Shown: positions 33,800 through 41,309 of the stretch, piece after piece
Position numbering within the stretch: position 1 is the first letter of the stretch
Layout of the letters: the number at the start of each line of letters is the position of its first letter
NCBI GenBank assembly: GCA_022792835.1
Contig: JAAWBT010000032.1
Coordinates: 1-64,000, forward strand
DNA: 64,000 nucleotides
Direction of reading: 5' to 3'
From: Lachnospiraceae bacterium
GTDB lineage: Bacteria > Bacillota > Clostridia > Lachnospirales > Lachnospiraceae
The notes under the pieces: model-generated
Told to the model about the DNA's origin: nothing
Seen by the model: the letters and a program-made list of their open reading frames with translations, nothing else
Databases searched by the model: none
Position numbers and translations under genes: made by a program

Positions 33800-35482
33800 C
33801 TATTCTGCCCAGGTGACGCTTCCCACGTCGATGCTGTCCTGTCCAGAGGAGAGATCCAGCCCGGTCATGTCGCCCCGGCAGATCCCAAGCTTCGTGGTCA
33901 CTGTCAGCGGCACATAGACAGCCTCGTCGTGAAAGCTCTGTACAATATAAGCAAAGTTCTCCTGTAACTTCTCCTCGTCCGTCTGGCTTAAGCAGTCCAG
34001 CATAATCCGGTCCAGCTCCGCCTTATTGCTCATGCCCTTCTGAACCGTGTTGAACTTATCGCCGTCCGCCGCCATGGCCGCCAGAGTGGCATAAGGCTCA
34101 TAGGAACCGCCCCAGGAGCTGTAAATCAAAACCCCAAACTCCCCTGCCGCCCAGTTCTGGCGGTACACCTGGCTGTCCTGGGGAACAATATTCAGCTGAA
34201 TCCCCACCTTTGCATACTGGGACTGGAGAATCAGGCCCATATCCATGTCCTTGGTGACAGAAGAATCGTAGATCAGGTCAATCTCCAGCTTCTTTCCGTC
34301 CTTAGAGCGGACGGTGTCATTCCCCTCATAAATCCAGCCGCTCTCCTCTAAAAGCTGATTGGCCTTTTCCTGGTCGTAAGTGTAAGGCTCAATCCCTGTA
34401 TCCGTGTAGGGCACCTCCGTCGAAAAATAGGCTGTGGCCGGAGGCTGAAGGCCGCCGAACATCCCCTTGGAAATGGCTTCCTTGTCCGTGGCATATTCCA
34501 TGGCCAGACGGACATTCAAATCCCCGGTAATCTCCCCAGCCGTGTTGATGTTCAAATTAGAAATGCTGGTGGTGGGAGCCGAAGCCGTATAGAAGCCAGC
34601 CGCCTCCATCTCCTTAAACATCTCCGCCGTGATCTGGGTGGAATCCACCATCAGGTCAATCTCCCCAGCCTTTAATGCGGAAAAGGCCGTGTTCACATCC
34701 GGGATCACCACTGCCTTCAAATACTGGAAGGAAGGTTTTTCTCCCCAATAATTTTCATTCCGCTCAAACAGGGCATACTGATCCGCCACATATTCCTTTA
34801 ACACCCACATGCCGGTCCCAATGGGGCTCGCAGTCCCGTTGTCATAAGGGTCTCCCTCAGCCGGGAAGCCCGCCTCCCCCAACATCACCAGCGGACGGCT
34901 GAAGGTGAAATCATTCAACAGAGAATTGCAGGGGGCGCTCAGTTTCAGAACCAGAGTGCTCTCGTCCGGCGTCTCAATGCTGTCTATGGAGGCAAGGGAC
35001 TGAAGGAAAGAATATCCGTCTTCATGCCCCATAACTGCCTCAATGTTCTTTTTCGCAATCTCAGAATTAAACTCACTTCCGTCGCTGAACTTCACATCTT
35101 TCCTGAGGTGGAAGGTATACGTCTTCCCCTCGTCGGAAATCTCCCAGCTCTCGGCAAGCTCCGGAACGATCTCGCCGTTTTTCATGGCGACCAGACTCTC
35201 ATAGACCCAGTCCTGGGCAAACATCTGGCTTTTCATGGTATGTGGATTTAAATCGCCCACATCCTTGGCCGCCCGCACCACCAGCGTATCCTTCTCCTCA
35301 TGGGTTTTCGCCGTCTCGCCCTGTCCTTTGCCTTCCGTCTCCTGGCCTTTTGTCTTCTCCATCTCCTTCGTTCCCGCCACCTGGGTCTTTGAAGTAGTTT
35401 CTTCTGCCTTTGTCTTGCCGCAGGCGGTCAGGGATAGCAGCAACATAAAACTAAATACTGTGCACAAAGCCTTCTTCTTCAT
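33800..35482 (-). CDS. nikA: NikA-like substrate-binding lipoprotein
   Basis: A 560-residue lipoprotein (lipobox LSLTACGK) with a Thr/Glu/Lys-rich linker and an SBP_bac_5 fold. The signature DVGDLNPHTMKSQMFAQDWV, the GTGMWVLKEYVADQYALFER stretch and the late DEAVYVPLTVTTKLGI region match NikA, the nickel-chelate binding protein, better than peptide-binding relatives. The ATG at 35482 has AGGAGG upstream; a longer frame would run through the riboswitch. Because a cobalamin riboswitch controls the operon, the cargo is more likely cobalt, a cobalt chelate or a related metal than nickel. That choice is inference. Confidence 0.85.
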   Translation of the reverse strand: MKKKALCTVFSFMLLLSLTACGKTKAEETTSKTQVAGTKEMEKTKGQETEGKGQGETAKTHEEKDTLVVRAAKDVGDLNPHTMKSQMFAQDWVYESLVAMKNGEIVPELAESWEISDEGKTYTFHLRKDVKFSDGSEFNSEIAKKNIEAVMGHEDGYSFLQSLASIDSIETPDESTLVLKLSAPCNSLLNDFTFSRPLVMLGEAGFPAEGDPYDNGTASPIGTGMWVLKEYVADQYALFERNENYWGEKPSFQYLKAVVIPDVNTAFSALKAGEIDLMVDSTQITAEMFKEMEAAGFYTASAPTTSISNLNINTAGEITGDLNVRLAMEYATDKEAISKGMFGGLQPPATAYFSTEVPYTDTGIEPYTYDQEKANQLLEESGWIYEGNDTVRSKDGKKLEIDLIYDSSVTKDMDMGLILQSQYAKVGIQLNIVPQDSQVYRQNWAAGEFGVLIYSSWGGSYEPYATLAAMAADGDKFNTVQKGMSNKAELDRIMLDCLSQTDEEKLQENFAYIVQSFHDEAVYVPLTVTTKLGICRGDMTGLDLSSGQDSIDVGSVTWAE

Positions 35483-35539
35483 AGTGTCCTCCTTAAAATT
35501 CCTTACATGAAAAAAGGAAACAGGCAGTTCCCGCTTCCC

Positions 35540-35583
35540 GACACTACAAAAAGAGGATAAAAAGCCGCGCGCACTTTTTATCT
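35540..35583 (-). terminator. Expression-platform terminator of the cobalamin riboswitch
   Basis: GATAAAAAG and CTTTTTATC pair around a GC-rich loop, followed by CTCTTTTTG on the minus strand. It lies between the aptamer and the nikA start, as expected for transcription attenuation when the ligand is bound. Confidence 0.7.
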
Positions 35584-35621
35584 CCACTTGAACGCTTAGT
35601 ACAGGAAGCGCCAATGCCTTA

Positions 35622-35757
35622 AGATCAAGCAGGTTTCCTGACTTTGGTTCTTCGCCCTCCTGTGCCTTCTCATGCTCTCGCACAATGGCCTCTACAGAAA
35701 CGCTCCCCTTCACAGTGACCAGTTCGTCTGAGAATCTCACTCAGTTCTCTTTTACCC
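35622..35757 (-). promoter_or_regulatory. Cobalamin riboswitch aptamer
   Basis: The transcript contains GGCCATTGTG (B12 box, GCCACTG consensus with one change), then GCATGAGAAGGCACAGG, then AAGTCAGGAAACCTGC near the 3' end. This order and spacing are the conserved 3' half of cobalamin riboswitches. The 5' half has the GGGGAGC and GGTCACTG pieces but diverges more. It lies between a consensus promoter and the nikA-like gene and would lower expression when cobalamin is abundant. Confidence 0.82.
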
Positions 35758-35796
35758 GGAAAACTCCGGCACTTGATCTGATTCATTTCGTTTCCA

Positions 35797-35825
35797 ATTA
35801 TAAACGATGATCCGCCGGCTGTCAA
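35797..35825 (-). promoter_or_regulatory. Promoter of the riboswitch/nik operon
   Basis: TTGACA (35825-35820) and TATAAT (35802-35797) are 17 bp apart on the minus strand, a full consensus. The dispersed repeat begins 12 bp upstream. Confidence 0.88.
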
Positions 35826-35830
35826 CAATT

Positions 35831-36062
35831 CTCGCTTCCATTTCCGCATTTTTATTGTACGGGAAACACGGAAGAAAATCGGTTCTTTTCACACCGAAAC
35901 ACGCTTCCGCTCTTGAAAGCTCGTAGCGGTACATAAAAGGTTTTCTCTCGCTACACTCAGAAACCTTTAAGTATCGACGGCTTTCAAATGGTTTCGGCTT
36001 AGAAAAAACCGATTTTCTTCCTGAATTCTCTGTCAAAATAAAAAAAGCGGAAACACAAGCAT
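35831..36062. repeat. Inverted-repeat element, MITE-like, with both ends present
   Basis: The left end (TTTCCGCATTTTTATTGTAC, then GGGAAACACGGAAGAAAATC) is answered by an inverted copy at the right (TTTTCTTCCTGAATTCTCTG ... GCGGAAACACAAG). Inside, AATCGGTT/AACCGATT, CCGAAAC/GTTTCGG, TTGAAAGC/GCTTTCAA and AAAGGTTT/AAACCTTT nest symmetrically, so about 230 bp can fold into one long hairpin. There is no credible gene within. Single ends of the same repeat occur at 3833, 19612, 57405 and 59262. The rest of the gap to the next gene (36063-36193) holds two GTATACCC copies and nothing else I can name. Confidence 0.75.
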
Positions 36063-36193
36063 TTCCAAAATTCCAAGTATACCCAAAGGGCACTCGTGAA
36101 TACATGCGCTTCGCGCAGAATAATTAAGGTATACCCGGCAGGCCGTCCTCATAGAATAAAAAAGATCATCCACGGAAGGAAAAGGAGAACACC

Positions 36194-37108
36194 ATGGACC
36201 GGTTTCTCATGCTCAAAGCGTTTCTCATCGGAGGCTCCATGCTGATCCCAGGTGTCAGCGGCGGCACCATGGCCATGATCTTCGGTGTCTATGGCCGCCT
36301 GATCTTTTCTGTAAGCTCCCACAAAAAAGAAGACCTGCTCTTTCTTCTCCGGTTTGTCGCCGGCGCAGGGGCGGCTTTTCTTCTCCTGTCTGCTCCCATG
36401 GCTGCCTTAAACCGCCACTTTCCTGCCGAAATGGCCTTTTTTGTGCTGGGCATCATGGTAGGCGGCGTCCCTGTCATTTACCGGGCAGCCGGACACCCCG
36501 GCCTTTCCGGACGCACTGTGGCATACCTGGCAGCTGGCATCTTGCTGGTCTTTTTGCTCCGTCTTCTTCCGGACCACATCTTCCAGGGAGGGCGGGTCTC
36601 TCTTTCCGGAATCCTGATTCAGTTTGCAGCCGGGATCCTTGGCGCCCTCGCCCTGGTACTGCCGGGAATCTCCTTCTCTTCTATGCTCTACATCATGGGA
36701 GTCTACGATTTTATCCTGACCTCCCTGGGAACCGGACAGATTTTCCTGCTGATTCCCTTTCTCTTGGGCGGATTTCTCGGCGTCCTCTGCCTGACCCGTT
36801 TCCTGGACAGGGCCATGAAACACCATCCCAAAGTCTCTTACATGATCATTCTCGGCTTTGTCATGGCTTCCCTCTGGGATATCTTTGCCGCTCTCCCCGC
36901 CCTGCCTGAGAAGGAGAGTCTGTTACTCTGCCTCTTTCTCTCTGCCGCCGGCTTCCTGATCACCTGGCTCATGGCAAAAGCTGACTCCCGTTCTCCGGCC
37001 CTGGATTCTTCGTCTCACTTTCCTGATAAAGATATTTCCAGGGAACCGTCGCCGGCAGAGAACCAAAGGCGTTTCTGTCAATTTCCTCTGCCACGCCGGA
37101 AGCGTTGA
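36194..37108 (+). CDS. DUF368 family membrane protein (C55-P carrier recycling family)
   Basis: A 304-residue protein with eight to ten membrane helices. It has the family start FLIGGSMLIPGVSGGTMAMI and the inverted-repeat twin ALALVLPGISFSSMLYIMGV. DUF368 proteins have been shown to act as undecaprenyl-phosphate translocases (PopT) that recycle the cell-wall lipid carrier. The ribosome site is AAGGAAAAGGAG. The last 47 codons (37 hydrophilic residues and part of the last helix) overlap, tail to tail, the end of the leftward ATPase-like gene by 140 bp, which is unusual; the DUF368 tail (RRFCQFPLPRRKR) may be an extension acquired by loss of an earlier stop. Confidence 0.88.
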   Translation: MDRFLMLKAFLIGGSMLIPGVSGGTMAMIFGVYGRLIFSVSSHKKEDLLFLLRFVAGAGAAFLLLSAPMAALNRHFPAEMAFFVLGIMVGGVPVIYRAAGHPGLSGRTVAYLAAGILLVFLLRLLPDHIFQGGRVSLSGILIQFAAGILGALALVLPGISFSSMLYIMGVYDFILTSLGTGQIFLLIPFLLGGFLGVLCLTRFLDRAMKHHPKVSYMIILGFVMASLWDIFAALPALPEKESLLLCLFLSAAGFLITWLMAKADSRSPALDSSSHFPDKDISREPSPAENQRRFCQFPLPRRKR

Positions 37109-38495
37109 CCCTGAGAAGCCGTTCTGCAAGGGACATGGAATCTGCCAGGTTCACCGCCAGGATCACCACCGCAATATTTTTGTCCAAAAGCATTTTTAAC
37201 ATCTGCCAGATGAACATCCGGTGAGGCAGATCCGCACCCTTGAAGGGTTGGATGCAAAACACTGCCTTTGGCCGCTGCAAGAGGATCCTTGTATAGACCA
37301 GGCGGCATTTCTGCCTCTCGGAAAGCTGGTCCGGATAAAGGGAAAAGAACCCCTCCCCCAGCTCTTTCCCGTACTCCTGCCGGATGCTGTCCCGGATCCG
37401 CCTGCCGTTCCACACACGGGGCATCCGTCTGGAAAGCCCGAAGCAGAGATTATCCATGTTGTTCAGCTCCGGAAAGATCATGGTCTTTGCAGGCTCCTCC
37501 CGGAGAACGGCAATGCGCTTATGCTTCTGGAACCGCACCGGCCTTCCCTCCATGCGGACCAGGCCGCTTTCTGCCTTCTCCTCTCCCTCTAGAAAACTTA
37601 CCAGCTTATGAAACACCCGCTCACTGAGGCTCTGAACCACCAGGCATTCTCCCTCCCGCACTTCAAAGTTTAAATTGCCAAAGCCGTCACAGGAAATCCC
37701 GTCAAAAAAAAGAATGGGCTTTCTCTCCCTCGAAACCTGTCGGATCTGTTCCAGCCGCCCTCTGACCATCCGGTTATATTCCCCTGTATAAAACCGCAGT
37801 GCATCTTCTTCCATTTCCGGATGCCTGGTCACTTTCTGAATTCTTCCATGGGCAAAAAGGGAAACCCGGTCGCAGATCTGGAGAAGCTCTTCATAATGGA
37901 GACTGATATAAAGAAACGAAATCCCCTTGTCGCCATAATGGCGGATAATTTCGTGAAGTTTTTCCCGTTCCGCCATACTTACAATGGCGCTGATTTCGCA
38001 CAAAACGATCAGTCTGTGGCCCAGAATAACCGCCCGCAGGATCTCCACCACGATCCGCTCAAATGCAGTCAGCTTCTCCACATACATATCTGCAGAAATA
38101 TCCACGCCGATTTCCTGAAAAAAAGGCTCCAGCTGCTTTTTCAGAAGGGCCGGGCGGATAATCCTCTGCCGGAAACCATGGCGCATGACGAACACATTAT
38201 CTGACACTGTCAGGCCTTCCGCCAGACTGCTCCTAGTCTGGACAATACTGATACGGTTATAGGTTCTCCCAAAGCTTCTCCAGGAATTGACCACAGCCCC
38301 GCCATAATACACATACCCGTCATAAAGAGGAAGATTGGCGCAAAGCAGCCTTAAAAACGCCTGGATACCGTAAGCATTGATCAGCAGCAGGCCCATAATC
38401 TCCCCTTCATAAATCTGCAGGTTGAAATCCTCAAGCTGAGTGATCCCCTGTTCGATGCAGGTGACCCGCTCCATTCGAAATATCTCCCGCCGCAT
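36969..38495 (-). CDS. Degenerate RbsA/MglA-like tandem ABC protein, probable pseudo-ATPase
   Basis: The 508-residue protein keeps the two-domain length and secondary-structure order of sugar importer ATPases, but its catalytic motifs are gone. Where Walker A GENGAGKST should lie it reads LINAYGIQAF (Ile in place of the Lys); the signature reads LTAFERIVVEILRA; Walker B reads LIVLCEISAIV instead of LIMDEPTSAL; the switch region reads LYISLHYEEL. The C-terminal half is equally degenerate (VVQSLSERVFHKLVSF, AVFCIQPFKGADL). It is not a broken gene: the frame is open and its start overlaps the kinase stop as TAATG. A regulatory partner for the adjacent two-component system or sugar importer is the best guess. 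Confidence 0.8.
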   Translation of the reverse strand: MRREIFRMERVTCIEQGITQLEDFNLQIYEGEIMGLLLINAYGIQAFLRLLCANLPLYDGYVYYGGAVVNSWRSFGRTYNRISIVQTRSSLAEGLTVSDNVFVMRHGFRQRIIRPALLKKQLEPFFQEIGVDISADMYVEKLTAFERIVVEILRAVILGHRLIVLCEISAIVSMAEREKLHEIIRHYGDKGISFLYISLHYEELLQICDRVSLFAHGRIQKVTRHPEMEEDALRFYTGEYNRMVRGRLEQIRQVSRERKPILFFDGISCDGFGNLNFEVREGECLVVQSLSERVFHKLVSFLEGEEKAESGLVRMEGRPVRFQKHKRIAVLREEPAKTMIFPELNNMDNLCFGLSRRMPRVWNGRRIRDSIRQEYGKELGEGFFSLYPDQLSERQKCRLVYTRILLQRPKAVFCIQPFKGADLPHRMFIWQMLKMLLDKNIAVVILAVNLADSMSLAERLLRVNASGVAEEIDRNAFGSLPATVPWKYLYQESETKNPGPENGSQLLP

Positions 38496-39544
38496 TACAA
38501 AATCCCCTTTTGTCTGATTTTTTCTTCGTCAACTGACGTCGGAAGGGTGATCTCCACGTCTGTCCCCACTCCGGCCATGGAATAGACATGCATGCCGTAT
38601 TCCTCCCCAAAGATCAGATGGATCCGGTTGTTGACGTTCACTAAAGCGATGCCGCCCTTTTCCGGTTCTTTATGGTATTCCAGAGATTTCCCGTCCCTTC
38701 CCAGACGGCGGTTCAGCCTGGCCAGGGCCTCTTCATCCATTCCCACTCCGTCATCACAGATCAAAATAATCAAGCGGCTGTCTGTCCGCTCAAAGCGGAT
38801 TTTTAAATTTCCCGTCCCCACCTTCGGCTCTGTCCCGTGGATGATGCTGTTTTCCAGGATGGGCTGGAGAGTCAGCTTCGGAATACGGCAGCTCATGATC
38901 TCTTCAAATTCCTCTGCTTCATATTCCACATGGAGCTTCAGCCTGTCGCCAAACCGATATTTCTGAATGCGGAAATAAGTCTCGCAGTTGTCAAGCTCCT
39001 CCTCCACCGAAACCAGATTTTCCACCTTGGTGATGGTGTAGCGGAAAAATTTTGCCAGGGCCTCCGTCATATCGGCCACGCTGCCAAGGCCGGCGATCAG
39101 GGCCTCTCCCCGGATGCTTTCCAGGGTATTGTACAAAAAATGGGGGTTGATCTGATTCTGGAGGGCCAGATATTGGGCCTGTCGTTTATTCAGCTCCATC
39201 ATCTGAGGAGAATGAAGCACCCGCTCCACCGCCTCCCACTGCTCGTTCGACGAGGGAGTCAGAAGCGCCATCTGCAGATTCTGCTTGCCATCCAGAATGT
39301 AACCGTCCAGAAACCGCCTGGCAAGCATCTCTGACCGCAGATAAGGATGGACAATCCAGAACCAAAACACAAACAGATCCCCGAGAAACAGGGCCAGATA
39401 CAAAAAAAAGGGGCCAAGTCCTGTCTGTCCCTGAAAAAAAAGGAACAAAAAAACAAATGCCTGCGCCAAAAAAACAGCCAGGAGGGTCCCTCCCAGGAGA
39501 AGCACGCGGTTTGAAATATACTGCATCCGGGACAATTTTTTCAA
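38495..39544 (-). CDS. YesM-like sensor histidine kinase without an external sensor domain
   Basis: A 349-residue kinase with two membrane helices (about 11-33 and 41-66) joined by only a few residues, then His_kinase (QINPHFLYNTLES with the phosphorylated His) and an HATPase domain (LTLQPILENSIIHG, ICDDGVGMDEEALAR, GIALVNVNNRI). YesM kinases usually carry a large extracytoplasmic dCACHE-type sensor; here none is present. Sensing may therefore be through the membrane or a partner protein, and the next gene, translationally coupled, is a degenerate ABC ATPase. It follows the response-regulator gene by 12 bp. Confidence 0.9.
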   Translation of the reverse strand: MKKLSRMQYISNRVLLLGGTLLAVFLAQAFVFLFLFFQGQTGLGPFFLYLALFLGDLFVFWFWIVHPYLRSEMLARRFLDGYILDGKQNLQMALLTPSSNEQWEAVERVLHSPQMMELNKRQAQYLALQNQINPHFLYNTLESIRGEALIAGLGSVADMTEALAKFFRYTITKVENLVSVEEELDNCETYFRIQKYRFGDRLKLHVEYEAEEFEEIMSCRIPKLTLQPILENSIIHGTEPKVGTGNLKIRFERTDSRLIILICDDGVGMDEEALARLNRRLGRDGKSLEYHKEPEKGGIALVNVNNRIHLIFGEEYGMHVYSMAGVGTDVEITLPTSVDEEKIRQKGIL

Positions 39545-39556
39545 GACTTTTCTCCT

Positions 39557-41146
39557 TTACCCATATAGCTTCCGGTAAGTGGAAGGCCTGACTCCAGTAT
39601 CTTTTTCAAAGGTGCGGGTGAAGTGTTTCACGTCATTGTAGCCCACTTTGCGGCAGACAGCCGCCACCGGCTCATTTGTCTCCCTGAGAAAAATCTTTGC
39701 CTGTTCCATCCTCAGGTGGATCAGATATTTTGCAAACCCTTCCCCTTCTGTCTTTTTAAACAGGACACTAAAATAAGCAGGATTTAACCCCACATAACTG
39801 CTGACCTCTTCCAGGGTAATGGGTTCGCTGAAATGATTCTGGATATATTCCTTGGCCTGCCTCACAGGCCGGTCTGCATCCTGTTCATGTCTTCTCCGGA
39901 CCTCCCCGATCTGTGTTTCCAAAAGCTCTCTCAAAAGGCCGAACAGTTCTTCCCCATTGCCGCACCATTCACACCGCTCGTCAAATTCCTGCAAAAGCTC
40001 TGTCCGGTTCCTGCTCTCTAGATGGCTGAAAAACAGGCTGGCGGCAGAATGAATCAGTTCCAGAATTTCATAACCCCTCACGTCCTTCACTGATTTCACG
40101 GCGTCGTTAAGCTCCGAAACGGCTCCCGCTGCCTCCGTCACACTCATCACTTCCACTGCGTGGACGATATTGCGCAGATATTTTTCCAGAAGCCTCTGCT
40201 CATGAAGATAAGAAGCTTCCGGCAGACGGTCCAGAATCCGTCCGTTCCCTTTCACCAGACGTTCCTTGACGATCATCGAAGCTTCACAGACCGAAGCCTC
40301 CAGTTCCTCCGGGCTCTCCACAGCCCTTCCCACCGCAAGACAGATCTGCACAGGGCCATAGAGGGCCTGCTGGGCTTTCAACTGGTTCAGGCAGTCTTTG
40401 AGCCCCCGTCTGACCTCTTCCTGCCTCCCCTTTCCATAATTCAAAATCCCCACACAGGAGGAGCCGTTTCTGCCAAATGCCAGCTCCGTACACCGGGAAC
40501 GGAGGCTGCTCTCCAAAATGCTTTCCGCCTTTTTCATCAGGACGCAAAGCCCTGCTTTTGTCAGGACTTCCGGCCTGCCGTCAAATTTGAGCCACGCCGC
40601 CTGGAATAAGCCAGACTCCACCTGAAGGTAATATTCCTCCCGCAGAGTTTCCAGAGAAAGAGGCTCCCCTTTTCGCTGGATAAGCTGACGGATCAGCCCT
40701 GTCCGAAGCCGCCTTAAGTCATTTTCACTCTTCCGGAACACCGGCCCGCTCCCCTCTGTCATGGCCTGCCTTTCCAGAATCCGCTCTTTAAATTTCCGGA
40801 GCGTTGTATTTAATTCCGCCTGACTGACCGGTTTCAGCAGATAATCTCCCACCCCGAACTTGATGGCTGTCTGCGCATATTCGAAATGGGCATAGCCGCT
40901 GATGATGACAATCTCTATCTCCGGCCTGCTCTCTTTGACCTTCTCAATCAGCTCCAGGCCGCTTAGCCCCGGCATCCGAATATCTGTGATCAGAATGTCT
41001 GGTCTGAGCGCTTCTGCCAGCTCTAGGGCTTCTGGCCCATTCCGGGCAATGCCTGCAATCTCCATCTCCAAAGATTCCCAGTCCACCAGGGCTTTGATCA
41101 GCTTGCAGATCCGTTCTTCATCGTCTGCGATCATTACACGAAGCAC
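39557..41146 (-). CDS. YesN-like AraC-type response regulator
   Basis: A 529-residue regulator with a receiver domain (phosphoacceptor Asp55 in ILITDIRMPG, Lys in YLLKPVSQAE), a long central region of about 290 residues and a C-terminal AraC double HTH (ITLEEVSSYVGLNPAYFSVL, VAAVCRKVGYNDVKHFTRTF). It is first in a three-gene unit with the kinase and the pseudo-ATPase. Its likely targets are this operon and the adjacent sugar ABC genes. Confidence 0.92.
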   Translation of the reverse strand: MLRVMIADDEERICKLIKALVDWESLEMEIAGIARNGPEALELAEALRPDILITDIRMPGLSGLELIEKVKESRPEIEIVIISGYAHFEYAQTAIKFGVGDYLLKPVSQAELNTTLRKFKERILERQAMTEGSGPVFRKSENDLRRLRTGLIRQLIQRKGEPLSLETLREEYYLQVESGLFQAAWLKFDGRPEVLTKAGLCVLMKKAESILESSLRSRCTELAFGRNGSSCVGILNYGKGRQEEVRRGLKDCLNQLKAQQALYGPVQICLAVGRAVESPEELEASVCEASMIVKERLVKGNGRILDRLPEASYLHEQRLLEKYLRNIVHAVEVMSVTEAAGAVSELNDAVKSVKDVRGYEILELIHSAASLFFSHLESRNRTELLQEFDERCEWCGNGEELFGLLRELLETQIGEVRRRHEQDADRPVRQAKEYIQNHFSEPITLEEVSSYVGLNPAYFSVLFKKTEGEGFAKYLIHLRMEQAKIFLRETNEPVAAVCRKVGYNDVKHFTRTFEKDTGVRPSTYRKLYG

Positions 41147-41178
41147 TGCCTTCCCCCCTCCCCCAATGTTCTTCTTTT

Positions 41179-41208
41179 ATTGTAACCGAAACAGCCTTCC
41201 CTTGGCAA
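41179..41208 (-). promoter_or_regulatory. Candidate promoter of the two-component operon
   Basis: TTGCCA (41208-41203) and TACAAT (41184-41179) are 18 bp apart on the minus strand, 33 bp before the ATG at 41146. Confidence 0.6.
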
Positions 41209-41252
41209 GGATTCTTTCCTCTCTTCCAGTTCCTGGCCTCCTTCGCAGCAAA

Positions 41253-41276
41253 GCCGCCGGGAACATGCCCGGCGGC
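41253..41276 (-). terminator. GC-rich hairpin after the sugar importer operon
   Basis: GCCGCCGGG and CCCGGCGGC form a perfect 9-bp stem with a six-base loop, 34 bp after the binding-protein stop. Only three T follow, so it may be a weak terminator or an mRNA-end stabiliser. Confidence 0.6.
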
Positions 41277-41309
41277 TTTCTGATTAGTTTCCAGGAATAA
41301 ACCTCTTGA

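Noticed and set aside
35483-35740. N-terminal extension of the NikA-like protein
   Set aside because: The extension is the riboswitch and its terminator; the lipoprotein signal starts at 35482 behind AGGAGG.
35752-36105. A 117-codon minus-strand frame between the nik and DUF368 genes
   Set aside because: It runs across the repeat element and the nik promoter, and the sequence is low quality as protein.
41171-41200. Another copy of the dispersed repeat before the two-component operon
   Set aside because: Only a short TTTTATTGTAAC stretch is shared and it is part of the -10 region; similarity does not continue.
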